Below are positions 1 to 7,898 of a stretch of DNA of 64,000 nt, piece after piece. Positions within the stretch are counted from its first letter, which is position 1. Every line of letters begins with the position of its first letter. Source of the stretch: Streptomyces filipinensis. Its GTDB lineage: Bacteria > Actinomycetota > Actinomycetes > Streptomycetales > Streptomycetaceae. The stretch is taken from assembly GCF_014649495.1 (NCBI RefSeq), contig NZ_BMTD01000027.1:1-64000 (forward strand). Reading direction: 5' to 3'. A program made the translations under genes and the position numbers. A model generated the notes under the pieces. That model was not told where the DNA came from, ran no database searches, and was given only the letters and a program-made list of their open reading frames with translations.

Positions 1-252
1 AACGAGCTGCAGTCCTCCAACCCGGCGGTGCTCGCCTTCCTGCGCGAGTTCGAGGACGACCTGGTGCTGTGCGTCCACAACTTCTCCCGCTTCGCGCAGC
101 CCACGGAGCTGGACCTGAGCCGGTTCGGCGGGCGGCACCCGGTCGAACTGTTCGGCGGGGTCCGCTTCCCGGCGATCGGCGAGCTGCCGTACCTGCTCAC
201 CCTCGCGGGGCACGGCTTCTACTGGTTCCGGCTGCGCCGGGACGCGGCGTAA
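1..252 (+). CDS. treS: Trehalose synthase, C-terminal end (partial)
   Basis: The frame is open from base 1 to the TAA at 250-252 and gives the last 83 residues of a GH13 protein. The sequence has the beta-rich C-terminal domain of the trehalose synthase/amylase family (LVLCVHNFSRFAQP, then VELFGG, then LTLAGHGFYWFRL, the usual TreS ending). TreS interconverts maltose and trehalose in the cytoplasm. The call rests mainly on the C-terminal signature plus the two genes that follow, maltokinase and branching enzyme, because treS-mak-glgB is the established order of the GlgE-type glucan pathway. The catalytic barrel lies outside the window. Confidence 0.88.
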   Translation, partial: NELQSSNPAVLAFLREFEDDLVLCVHNFSRFAQPTELDLSRFGGRHPVELFGGVRFPAIGELPYLLTLAGHGFYWFRLRRDAA

Positions 253-341
253 ACCCTTGTGGTGGGGCGGTTTCCCCCGCCCCACCCGGGGCACGCAGAA
301 GTGACACCCCCCTCGCGTTCCGGGGAAAGGACGTGACGCCC

Positions 342-1715
342 ATGGCGGAAACGGTCACCTCTTCCGGCACCACCAGCTCCCTCCTCGCCTCGCTGGACCC
401 CTTGTTGCGCGAGTGGCTGCCGAGGCAGCGCTGGTTCGCCGGCAAGGGCCGGCCGGTCACCGGGTTCACCCCCGTGGCCGCCACCGAACTGCTGCCACCC
501 GCCAGTCGGCTGGGCCTGTACCACCTGCTCCTGCGCGTCCACCAGCCGTCCGCGCTGGGCGCCGAGCCCCATCCGGGCGACTGCTACCAGCTCCTCATAG
601 GCGTGCGCGAGGCGCTGCCGCCCCGGCTGGCGCCCGCGCTGATCGGACATGTGGAGGACGGGCCGCTCGCCGGACGCACGGTGTACGAGGCCCTGTACGA
701 CCCCCGGCCCGCCGAGGTGCTGCTGGAGGCCCTGCGCACCCGCGCCCGCATCGACGGGCTGCGTTTCGAGCGGGACCCGGGCCAGGAGATCCGCGAGGGG
801 CTCGTGGCCCGCCTGATGACCGCCGAGCAGTCCAACTCGTCGGTGGTCTACGGCGATACGTTCATCCTGAAGCTGCTGCGCCGGGTGGTGCCCGGCATCA
901 ACCCGGACCTGGAGATACCCCTGGCGCTGGCCCGCGAGGGATGCCCCCGGGTGCCGGCCCCGACCGCCTGGCTGCACGCCGAGCTGGGGACGGAGCCGTA
1001 CGTCCTGGCGGTGCTGCAGCCCTTCGTCAGCGGGGCGAGCGACGGCTGGGAGCTGGCGCTGCGCGAGCTGGCCAAGGGCGAGGACTTCGCCGCCGAGGCG
1101 CGGGCGCTGGGCCGGGCCACGGCCGAGGTGCACACCGCGCTCGCCCGCGCCCTGCCGACGGTCACGCTGGGCCACACCCAGCTGCAGTCGCTGGTCGACG
1201 GGATGACCGAGCGGCTGGAGGCCGCCGTCCAGGCCGTGCCCGGCCTGCGGCCGTACGAGAGCGGGTTGCGCTCCGCCTACCAAGCGCTGGCCGGGCTCGC
1301 CACCGAGGGCCGCACCTGGACCGCCCAGCGCATCCACGGCGATCTGCACCTGGGCCAGTGTCTGCGCTCGGCCTCCGGCGACTGGTCACTGATCGACTTC
1401 GAGGGGGAGCCGGCCCGGCCGCCCGCCGAACGGCGCATGCCGCAGCCGCCGGTGCGGGACATCGCGGGGATGCTGCGCTCCTTCGACTACGCGGCCCACT
1501 CGGTGAGCCCGCCCGCGCCGGACTGGGCGCGCGGGTGCCGGGCCGCCTACTGCTCCGGGTACGCGGACGTGACCGGCCGCGACCCGCGCACCGACCCGGT
1601 GCTGCTGCGGGCCTTCGAGACCGACAAGGCGGTCTACGAGGTCGTCTACGAGGCCCGGCACCGCCCCGACTGGCTCCCCGTACCGCTCTCGGCGATCCGT
1701 CGCCTCGCCGCGTAG
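342..1715 (+). CDS. mak: Maltokinase (ATP:maltose 1-phosphotransferase)
   Basis: This 457-residue cytoplasmic kinase phosphorylates maltose to maltose-1-phosphate, the donor used by GlgE to extend alpha-glucan. It has the aminoglycoside-phosphotransferase-like fold of the Mak/Pep2 family. Visible motifs are HGDLHLGQ at about 332-339 (catalytic loop, Asp334) and DFEGEP at about 352-357 (metal-binding Asp). The N-terminal cap carries the family signature LPRQRWFAGKG. I start it at ATG 342, preceded by GGGGAAAGG at 322-330. An in-frame GTG at 333 lies too close to that site. It sits 89 bases after treS and 16 bases before glgB, so the three genes look like one operon. The length is typical for the family. 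Confidence 0.93.
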   Translation: MAETVTSSGTTSSLLASLDPLLREWLPRQRWFAGKGRPVTGFTPVAATELLPPASRLGLYHLLLRVHQPSALGAEPHPGDCYQLLIGVREALPPRLAPALIGHVEDGPLAGRTVYEALYDPRPAEVLLEALRTRARIDGLRFERDPGQEIREGLVARLMTAEQSNSSVVYGDTFILKLLRRVVPGINPDLEIPLALAREGCPRVPAPTAWLHAELGTEPYVLAVLQPFVSGASDGWELALRELAKGEDFAAEARALGRATAEVHTALARALPTVTLGHTQLQSLVDGMTERLEAAVQAVPGLRPYESGLRSAYQALAGLATEGRTWTAQRIHGDLHLGQCLRSASGDWSLIDFEGEPARPPAERRMPQPPVRDIAGMLRSFDYAAHSVSPPAPDWARGCRAAYCSGYADVTGRDPRTDPVLLRAFETDKAVYEVVYEARHRPDWLPVPLSAIRRLAA

Positions 1716-1731
1716 ACCAGGAGGCTCGTCC

Positions 1732-3954
1732 GTGACGACCAAGAAGCCGGCCACGTTGAGGAACACCCCGGATGCCGCCGTCCGCCGCGCCGACCGCGAG
1801 CGGCTGCTGCAGGGCACCCACCACGACCCGCACGCCGTGCTCGGCGCGCACCCGGTGAAGAAGGGCGTCGTCTTCCGTGTCCTCAGGCCGTACGCGCGGT
1901 CCGTCACGGTCGTCGCCGGCGCACTGCGGGCCGAACTGCACGACGACGGCGACGGGTTCTTCTCGGGATCGCTGCCCCTCGCGGAGGTACCGGACTACCG
2001 GCTGCTGGTGGCGTACGAGGGCGGCGTCCTGGACACCGAGGATCCCTACCGCTTCCTGCCCGCCCTCGGCGAGCTGGACCTGCACCTGATCGGCGAGGGC
2101 CGGCACGAGCAGCTGTGGCGGGCGCTCGGCGCCCAGGTGACCACCCACCAGGGCGTCACCGGCACCCGGTTCGCGGTGTGGGCGCCCGACGCGCGCGGAG
2201 TGCGGGTCGCGGGCGGCTTCAACTGCTGGGACGCGACGGGCTTCCCGATGCGTTCACTGGGCTCGTCGGGGGTCTGGGAGCTGTTCGTGCCGGGGATCGG
2301 CGAGGGCGAGGTGTACAAGTTCGAGATCACCCGCCCGGACGGTTCGCGCACCCTGCGCGCCGATCCGCTGGCCCGCCGTACCGAGGTGCCGCCCGCCACC
2401 GCGTCCATCGTGCACGCCTCGCACCACGAGTGGGCCGACGCGGAGTGGATGGCGCACCGGGCCGACACGCCGGTGCACGAGGCGCCGTTCTCCGTCTACG
2501 AGGTCCATCTGCCCTCCTGGCGGCCCGGCCTGACGTACCGCCAGCTGGCGGAGCAACTGCCGGCGTACGTCCAGGAGATGGGCTTCACGCATGTCGAGCT
2601 GATGCCGGTCGCCGAGCACCCCTTCGGCGGCTCCTGGGGCTACCAGGTCACCGGCTTCTACGCACCGACGGCCCGGCTCGGCACCCCGGACGACTTCAAG
2701 TACCTGGTGGACAGGCTGCACCAGGCCGGCATCGGGGTGCTGATGGACTGGGTCCCGGCGCACTTCCCGCGCGACGACTGGGCGCTGGCCGAGTTCGACG
2801 GGCGCCCGCTGTACGAGCACCACGACCCGCTGCGGGCCGCGCATCCCGACTGGGGCACCCTGGAGTTCGACTTCGGGCGCCGCGAGGTGCGCAACTTCCT
2901 GGTCGCCAACGCCGTGTACTGGTGCGAGGAGTTCCACATCGACGGCCTGCGCGTGGACGCGGTCGCCTCGATGCTCTACCTCGACTACTCGCGCGAGCCC
3001 GGCCAGTGGACGCCGAACGAGCACGGCGGCCGGGAGAACCTGGACGCGGTGGCCTTCCTGCAGGAGATGAACGCCACGGTCTACCGGCGCTGCCCGGGCG
3101 TGGTCACCATCGCCGAGGAGTCGACGGCCTGGGACGGCGTCACCCGCCCGACCCACCACAAGGGCCCGAGCGGCTTCGGCGGGCTGGGCTTCGGCCTGAA
3201 GTGGAACATGGGCTGGATGCACGACTCGCTGCAGTACCTGGCCCACGAGCCGGTCCACCGCAGGTACCACCACCACGAGATGACCTTCTCGATGGTGTAC
3301 GCCTACAGCGAGAACTACGTCCTGCCGATCTCCCACGACGAGGTCGTGCACGGCAAACGGTCGCTGGTGTCGAAGATGCCCGGTGACTGGTGGCAGCAGC
3401 GCGCGAACCACCGCGCCTATCTGGGCTTCATGTGGGCCCACCCCGGCAAGCAGCTGCTCTTCATGGGCCAGGAGTTCGCCCAGGGCGCCGAGTGGTCCGA
3501 GGCGCACGGCCCCGACTGGTGGCTGCTCGACCCCGCCTACGGTGCCGCGGCCGACCACCGGGGCGTACGGGATCTCGTCCGGGACCTGAACGGGGTGTAC
3601 CGGGCGACCCCGGCCCTGTGGCAGCGGGACACCGACCCGGCGGGCTTCCAGTGGATCACCGGGGACGCGGCGGACGACAACGTCTTCGCCTTCCTGCGCC
3701 TGGACGCCGACGGCTCGCCGCTGCTCGCGGTCTCCCATCTGGCACCGGTGGTCCGCCACGACTACCGCCTGGGCGTCCCCGAGGACGTCCCGGCCTGGCT
3801 GGAGGTCCTGAACACCGACGCGGCCCGCTACGGCGGCGGGGACGTGGTCCATCCGGACCCGGTCAAACCGGAGCCACAGGGCGCGCACGGGCGCCCTGCG
3901 AGCATCCGGTTGACGCTGCCACCGCTGGCCACGGTGTGGCTGCGGCCGGCCTAG
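1732..3954 (+). CDS. glgB: 1,4-alpha-glucan branching enzyme
   Basis: GlgB cuts an alpha-1,4 chain and re-attaches it through an alpha-1,6 bond, here acting on glucan made by the GlgE route. The 740 residues carry two N-terminal CBM48-like modules (about 30-215), a GH13_9 barrel and a C-terminal all-beta domain. Catalytic residues are visible: nucleophile Asp409 in GLRVDAVAS, Glu462 in AEES, and the transition-state Asp536 in SHDEVVHGK. Region I is DWVPAHFPRD. The GTG start at 1732 is preceded by GGAGG about 7 bases upstream. It is downstream of treS and mak and convergent with the CAP-domain gene, with only 12 bases between the stops. Confidence 0.96.
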   Translation: MTTKKPATLRNTPDAAVRRADRERLLQGTHHDPHAVLGAHPVKKGVVFRVLRPYARSVTVVAGALRAELHDDGDGFFSGSLPLAEVPDYRLLVAYEGGVLDTEDPYRFLPALGELDLHLIGEGRHEQLWRALGAQVTTHQGVTGTRFAVWAPDARGVRVAGGFNCWDATGFPMRSLGSSGVWELFVPGIGEGEVYKFEITRPDGSRTLRADPLARRTEVPPATASIVHASHHEWADAEWMAHRADTPVHEAPFSVYEVHLPSWRPGLTYRQLAEQLPAYVQEMGFTHVELMPVAEHPFGGSWGYQVTGFYAPTARLGTPDDFKYLVDRLHQAGIGVLMDWVPAHFPRDDWALAEFDGRPLYEHHDPLRAAHPDWGTLEFDFGRREVRNFLVANAVYWCEEFHIDGLRVDAVASMLYLDYSREPGQWTPNEHGGRENLDAVAFLQEMNATVYRRCPGVVTIAEESTAWDGVTRPTHHKGPSGFGGLGFGLKWNMGWMHDSLQYLAHEPVHRRYHHHEMTFSMVYAYSENYVLPISHDEVVHGKRSLVSKMPGDWWQQRANHRAYLGFMWAHPGKQLLFMGQEFAQGAEWSEAHGPDWWLLDPAYGAAADHRGVRDLVRDLNGVYRATPALWQRDTDPAGFQWITGDAADDNVFAFLRLDADGSPLLAVSHLAPVVRHDYRLGVPEDVPAWLEVLNTDAARYGGGDVVHPDPVKPEPQGAHGRPASIRLTLPPLATVWLRPA

Positions 3955-3966
3955 GGGCGGCCCCCC

Positions 3967-4449
3967 TCACCCGGGCGACGCGAAGACCTGGACGGCGTAG
4001 TCGCCGCTGACGGCGACGCCGGTGTCCTTGTACGAGCAGTTGAGGATGGCCTCGCGGTGGCCCTTCTGGCTGTTCATCCAACCGTCGACGATCGTCTTGG
4101 CGTCGGTGGTCCCCCAGGACATGTTCTCCGCCGACGGCCCCGCGTTGTAGCCGGCGTCCTTGATGCGCTGGGTGTAGCTGGAGCCGTCGGAACCGGTGTG
4201 GCTGGTCAGGTGGTTCTTGCTCGCGTCGTCCGCGAACGTCTGCGCGGCCTTGGTCAGCTGCGCGTTCTCGTGCAGGGCGGGGCAGTTGGCCTTGGCCCGC
4301 TCGGCGTTGACCAGTTGCAGGATCTCGCCGGGCGAGGCGGCGGGGGCGAGGTTCACCGCGGCCCCGGCGCCGGCCGCTCCGGTGAGCAGCAGGGGAGCCG
4401 CACAGACGGTGGCGCACAGACGGCGCATGAGTGTGGTCGTGATCCGCAT
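3967..4449 (-). CDS. Secreted CAP-superfamily (SCP/PR-1-like) protein
   Basis: The 160-residue protein has a signal peptide (twin basic residues at 9-10, hydrophobic stretch at about 11-31) followed by a single bacterial CAP domain. The domain hallmarks are present: His84 in SHTG, AEN with Glu108, and GHREAIL with His131. Cys56 and Cys138 probably form a disulfide outside the cell. The family is known from extracellular proteins with varied roles, often in envelope or stress biology, so no specific activity can be assigned. ATG 4449 is chosen because AAGGGA lies 6 bases upstream and the signal peptide starts there. A longer frame upstream has no signal sequence and no supporting site. Confidence 0.9.
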   Translation of the reverse strand: MRITTTLMRRLCATVCAAPLLLTGAAGAGAAVNLAPAASPGEILQLVNAERAKANCPALHENAQLTKAAQTFADDASKNHLTSHTGSDGSSYTQRIKDAGYNAGPSAENMSWGTTDAKTIVDGWMNSQKGHREAILNCSYKDTGVAVSGDYAVQVFASPG

Positions 4450-4563
4450 GGGAATCCCTTCGTTCGGGAAGTAGCGGCGAGAATGCCCCCCGGAACTCCG
4501 TGAGGTGCGTGAAGGGTTCGCGCACGGGCGCGGACACTGCGAGCGAGCGCCCGGAGAACCCTG

Positions 4564-4585
4564 GGGCACCGGCGGTTCGGTGCCC
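4564..4585. terminator. Hairpin between the CAP gene and helD
   Basis: A perfect inverted repeat, GGGCACCG-N6-CGGTGCCC, lies about 100 bases beyond the helD stop (helD is on the minus strand) and upstream of the CAP gene. There is no T-run, as is common for Streptomyces terminators. It could instead be a regulatory element of the CAP promoter. Confidence 0.45.
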
Positions 4586-4684
4586 GGCGCGCCTGCGCTC
4601 GCACCTCTCCACCGTACGCCCGTCCCGGTGGGCTCACGAGTCAGGCGGCCGGGGCACCCTCTGTCGCCTCCCGCTGACCGCGCG

Positions 4685-6970
4685 TTACCCGAAGGCCCCG
4701 GCCAGTGCCTTCGGCAATTCCCCCGTGTGCACCACACCCAGGCGCTGGGTGGCCCTGGTCAGGGCCACGTACAGGTCGCTGGTGCCGTACCGCCCCGGCT
4801 CGACCACCAGGACGGAGTCGAATTCGAGCCCCTTGGACTGGCGCGGATCGAGCAGGACGACCTTCCGCGTCAGGTCGGGTTCGGTACCCGCGGTGACGTC
4901 GTCCAGCCGGGCCGCCAGCCGGCGGTGCAGCTCACGCGGGGCGATCACCGCCAACCTGCCCTCCGCCGGGACCAGTTCGGCGACGGCCTCGGCCACCGCG
5001 CCGGGCAGGTCGTCGTGCGCCTGCCGCACCCAGGGCCGTACCCCGGTCGAACGGACCGAGCTGGGCGGCTCGAAGTCCGGGTGCTCGGCGCGGACCACGG
5101 CGGCTGCCAGCTCCATGATCTCGGACGGCGTGCGGTAGTTGACGCCTAGTCGGGTGTGCTCCCAGCGGTCCTCGACGTAGGGGGCGAGGATGTCCGACCA
5201 GGAGCCGACGCCCGCCGCCTCCGCGGTCTGGGCCGGGTCGCCGACCAGGGTCATCGAGCGGGTCGGGCTGCGCCGCATCAGCAGCCGCCAGGCCATCGGC
5301 GACAGCTCCTGCGCCTCGTCCACGATGATGTGCCCGAACGCCCAGGTCCGGTCGGCCGCGGCCCGCTCGGCGGCGCTGCGGTGGTCCGCCTCCTCGTGCC
5401 GCTCGGCGAACCGCTCCGCGTCGATGATGTCGTGGGCCGACAGCACTTCGGACGCGTCGGGATCGCTGTCCTCCTTGTCCTCGAACTCGTAGGTCCGGGA
5501 GGCGTAGGAGACGTCCAGGACGCCCTGCGCGTAGGCCACCTGGGTCTCGCGCTCGCGCTCGGCGCGGGCCCGCGCCCACCGGTCGTCCTCGCCGAGGAGT
5601 TCGGCCGCCTCGTCGAGCAGCGGGACGTCCGCCACGGTCCAGGCGCGGGTCACCGGGCGCCGGACGGCGGCCGCGTCCTCGTCGCTCAGATATCCCTCCG
5701 GCTCCGCGAGGAAGTCGGCGACCAGTCGCTGCGGGGTGATCCGCGGCCACAGCCGGTCGACGGCGGACCAGACCTCGGGGTTCTCGGCGAGTTCGTCGCG
5801 GATCTGGGTGATGTCGGAGGCGTCGAGCATGCTGCTGCCGTCGTACGGGTCGGTGCCCACGCGCTCGGCGTACAGCTCGGTGAGGGTGTTGAGGATGTGG
5901 CCCTCGAAGTACTCGCGGGCCGCGTTGTGCGGCAGCCGCGCCGCACGGGTGCGCTCGCGGGCGACGCTCACCAGGCCGTCGTCCAGCATGAGCACCTCGC
6001 GGTCGTGCTCGACCGTGATGACCGGGTCGGGCAGGGCCTGCCGGTCGCGTACGACGGCCGCCAGCACGTCCGCCATGTCGGCGCGGCCCTTCACGGCGGC
6101 CGCCTCGGGGGTGTCGGTGGCGCTCGCCCTCACCCCGGGGAACAGCTCACCGACCGTGGCCAGCAGCACGCCGGTCTCCCCGAGGGAGGGCAGCACCTCG
6201 CCGATGTAGCCGAGGAAGGCGGGATTGGGGCCGACGATGAGCACGGCCCGGCGGGCCAGCAGCTCCCGGTGTTCGTAGAGGAGATAGGCCGCCCGGTGCA
6301 GCGCGACCGCCGTCTTGCCGGTGCCCGGTCCGCCCTCGACCACCAGCACACCGCGGTACGGCGCCCGGATGATCTCGTCCTGCTCGGCCTGGATGGTCTG
6401 CACGATGTCGCTCATGCGGCCGGTGCGCGCCGAGTTCAGCGCGGCCAGCAGTACGGCGTCGGCGTCGTGGTCCTCGTAGCCGGTGCGGGTGGCGTCGCCG
6501 AGGTCGAGGATCTCGTCGTGCAGGGAGGTCACGGTCCGGCCCTGGGTGGTGATGTGCCGGCGGCGGCGCAGGCCCATCGGGGTGTGCCCGGTGGCCAGGT
6601 AGAAGGGGCGGGCGACGTCGGCCCGCCAGTCGATGAGGACCGGGGTGCGCTCGGCGTCGTCCTCGCGCAGCCCGATCCGGCCGATGTGGCGGGCGGGGCC
6701 GCCGGCCGGGTCGATCCGGCCGAAGCAGAGCGAGCCGTCGACGGCGTCCAGGGCCGCCAGCAGCCCCGAGCGCTCGGCGACCAGGATGTCCCGTTCGAGC
6801 CGGGCCTGCATGGGCTTGTCGCCCTGGGCGAGCGCGTCCGCGACCGACGTCTCGGCCGCGCCGCGCAGCACGTCCACGCGCGCGTACAGTCCGTCGATGA
6901 ATTGCTGCTCGTTCCGCAATTCGTCGTCTGGAAATTCGGTGTTCGCCACGTCGCTGTTTGACAATTCCAC
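4685..6970 (-). CDS. helD: HelD-type RNA polymerase-associated ATPase (UvrD/Rep-like)
   Basis: The protein is about 761 residues with a superfamily 1 helicase-like core: Walker A GGPGTGKT at about 213-220, a later DEAQELSPMAWRLL Walker B block, LVGDPAQT, and a C-terminal VALTRATQRLGVVH motif VI. The N-terminal 60-70 residues are helical (DELRNEQQFIDGLYARVD), as in HelD proteins, which insert such an arm into the RNA polymerase secondary channel. HelD recycles stalled polymerase, and related Streptomyces HelR proteins protect it from rifamycins. I do not see the published rifamycin-associated element upstream, so a resistance role is not supported. The start is uncertain: GTG 6970, or TTG 6964 with GGGAG nearer the usual spacing. 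Confidence 0.88.
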   Translation of the reverse strand: MELSNSDVANTEFPDDELRNEQQFIDGLYARVDVLRGAAETSVADALAQGDKPMQARLERDILVAERSGLLAALDAVDGSLCFGRIDPAGGPARHIGRIGLREDDAERTPVLIDWRADVARPFYLATGHTPMGLRRRRHITTQGRTVTSLHDEILDLGDATRTGYEDHDADAVLLAALNSARTGRMSDIVQTIQAEQDEIIRAPYRGVLVVEGGPGTGKTAVALHRAAYLLYEHRELLARRAVLIVGPNPAFLGYIGEVLPSLGETGVLLATVGELFPGVRASATDTPEAAAVKGRADMADVLAAVVRDRQALPDPVITVEHDREVLMLDDGLVSVARERTRAARLPHNAAREYFEGHILNTLTELYAERVGTDPYDGSSMLDASDITQIRDELAENPEVWSAVDRLWPRITPQRLVADFLAEPEGYLSDEDAAAVRRPVTRAWTVADVPLLDEAAELLGEDDRWARARAERERETQVAYAQGVLDVSYASRTYEFEDKEDSDPDASEVLSAHDIIDAERFAERHEEADHRSAAERAAADRTWAFGHIIVDEAQELSPMAWRLLMRRSPTRSMTLVGDPAQTAEAAGVGSWSDILAPYVEDRWEHTRLGVNYRTPSEIMELAAAVVRAEHPDFEPPSSVRSTGVRPWVRQAHDDLPGAVAEAVAELVPAEGRLAVIAPRELHRRLAARLDDVTAGTEPDLTRKVVLLDPRQSKGLEFDSVLVVEPGRYGTSDLYVALTRATQRLGVVHTGELPKALAGAFG

Positions 6971-6987
6971 TCCCGCCCGGATACACT
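6958..6987 (+). promoter_or_regulatory. Sigma-70-like promoter reading away from helD
   Basis: TTGACA at 6958-6963 and TACACT at 6982-6987 are separated by 18 bases, close to the HrdB consensus. The -35 box lies within the first codons of helD, on the opposite strand. No protein gene follows on the plus strand. The first structure downstream is a hairpin and terminator at 7005-7086. Confidence 0.55.
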
Positions 6988-6997
6988 GTGCACAGTG
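6984..6997. promoter_or_regulatory. 14-bp perfect palindrome at the helD divergent promoter region
   Basis: CACTGTGCACAGTG is its own reverse complement. It overlaps the -10 box and start point of the plus-strand promoter and lies 14 bases upstream of the helD start. It is a candidate operator for an unidentified dimeric regulator that could control both directions. Confidence 0.5.
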
Positions 6998-7086
6998 AAC
7001 TTCCCGCGACCAATTTGAAAATGAAGTCGCGAACCACTGAATATATGCACAGAAATCCCCCGAGCGCAATTGCTCAGGGGATTTTT
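6994..7086 (+). ncRNA. Candidate small RNA between helD and trxA
   Basis: A transcript from the promoter at 6958-6987 would start near 6994 and be about 93 bases long. It would contain a stem CGCGAC/GTCGCG (7005-7010 with 7026-7031) closing a 15-base A/U-rich loop, an A/U-rich stretch, and a terminator hairpin ending in five T residues. No open frame of plausible length is present. Promoter, structure and terminator are read from sequence. That it is an RNA gene is inference. The hairpin could simply be the trxA terminator on the other strand. Confidence 0.4.
7053..7086. terminator. Intrinsic terminator, possibly bidirectional
   Basis: AAATCCCC pairs with GGGGATTT and GAGC with GCTC around a 6-base loop, with one C/A mismatch. 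On the plus strand it is followed by TTTTT (7082-7086). On the minus strand the tail is weaker (ATTTCTG). It lies 17 bases past the trxA stop, so it can end trxA as well as any plus-strand transcript. Confidence 0.7.
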
Positions 7087-7102
7087 CCGTACCGGGACCG
7101 CT

Positions 7103-7435
7103 TTACAGCACGTCGGCCAGCTCCTCCAGCAGCCGCCGCTTGGGCCGCGCGCCCACCATCGACCGCACCGGCTCACCGGCCCGGAAGACCATCAGGGTCG
7201 GCGTGGACAGCACGCCGTAGGCGATGGTCGTCTGCGGATTGCGGTCCACGTCGAGCTGTACGACCTTCAGCCGGTCGCCCTCCTCGAAGGCGATGTCCTT
7301 CAGCACCGGCGCGAGCTGCCGGCACGGCCCGCACCAGTCGGCCGTGAACTGCACCAGCACGGGCAGGTCCGATCCCTTCACCTCCGCCTCGAAATCCGCG
7401 TCCGTCACCTCGGCCAGTCCGCTCACCAAGCTCAT
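7103..7435 (-). CDS. trxA: Thioredoxin
   Basis: The 110-residue protein is a single cytoplasmic thioredoxin fold with the canonical active site WCGPC (Cys35, Cys38) and cis-proline loop TPTLMVF. It reduces disulfides in partner proteins and is itself reduced by thioredoxin reductase, which is not in this window. The ATG at 7433-7435 overlaps the TGA of the MerR gene upstream (ATGA), so the two are translationally coupled. The coupling suggests that thioredoxin level responds to whatever the MerR protein senses, plausibly thiol or oxidative stress. That last point is inference. Confidence 0.95.
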   Translation of the reverse strand: MSLVSGLAEVTDADFEAEVKGSDLPVLVQFTADWCGPCRQLAPVLKDIAFEEGDRLKVVQLDVDRNPQTTIAYGVLSTPTLMVFRAGEPVRSMVGARPKRRLLEELADVL

Positions 7436-7860
7436 CGCGAAAGCCCTCCCAGCTCGCACCCGGGTTCCGGGCCACCCGGAACCAGCGCCTCGGCGGCCAG
7501 CGCGTCGCGGGCCGACTCCGCCCGCCGCAGCTGCCCGGCGACCGTCTCCCGCACCGCCGACAGCTGCCCGATGAGCGCGTCCAGCTCGTCCAGCTTGCGC
7601 CGGTAGACCGCGAGCGAGGCCGGGCAGGAGTCGCCCTCCGGGTGCCCGGAGCGCAGGCACTCCACGAAGGGCCGCGTCTCCTCCAGCTCGAACCCGAAGT
7701 CCCGCAGCGTGCGGATCTGGTCCAGCAGCCGGAGGTCGGCCTCGTCGTACGTGCGGTGTCCGTTGCCGTCCCGCCGGGCCGGCAGCAGCCCGCGTGCCTC
7801 GTAGTAGCGCAGGGCGCGGGTGGTGGTCCCGGCCCGTGCGGCCAGCTCGCCGATTCGCAT
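7432..7860 (-). CDS. MerR-family regulator coupled to thioredoxin
   Basis: The 142-residue protein has the N-terminal MerR winged helix-turn-helix (MRIGELAARAGTTTRALRYY, then ARGLLPARR) and a long dimerisation helix. Cysteines occur in the effector half (VECLRS, DSCPASL, PGCELGG), compatible with metal or thiol sensing, though the spacing does not match a named subgroup that I know. It is transcribed with trxA through a 4-base overlap. The promoter immediately upstream has the 19-base spacer typical of MerR targets, with a dyad in the spacer, so autoregulation is likely. The transcript appears leaderless. Confidence 0.9.
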   Translation of the reverse strand: MRIGELAARAGTTTRALRYYEARGLLPARRDGNGHRTYDEADLRLLDQIRTLRDFGFELEETRPFVECLRSGHPEGDSCPASLAVYRRKLDELDALIGQLSAVRETVAGQLRRAESARDALAAEALVPGGPEPGCELGGLSR

Positions 7861-7867
7861 GTCTACG

Positions 7868-7898
7868 ACCGTAGGGGTTGACGTCGGCGTCAGGGCAA
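7868..7898 (-). promoter_or_regulatory. MerR-type promoter with 19-bp spacer and dyad
   Basis: On the minus strand the -35 box TTGCCC (7898-7893) and -10 box TACGGT (7873-7868) are 19 bases apart, the over-long spacing that MerR proteins correct by untwisting. The spacer contains TGACG-TCGG-CGTCA (7879-7892), a perfect dyad and likely operator. Only 7 bases separate the -10 from the ATG at 7860, so the mRNA should start at or next to the start codon. Confidence 0.65.

Noticed and set aside
219..1349. 376-residue minus-strand frame across the treS end and mak
   Set aside because: It lies fully antisense to a well-supported maltokinase and is made of Gly/Gln/Arg/Leu without domain signals.
2254..3888. 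544-residue minus-strand frame under glgB
   Set aside because: Antisense to a complete GH13 enzyme with all catalytic motifs. The frame is a GC-skew artefact.
6971..7102. Rifamycin-associated element upstream of helD
   Set aside because: I looked for the published GGGGCTTGC/GCAAGGCCC-type inverted repeat in either orientation and did not find it, so assignment as HelR is not supported.
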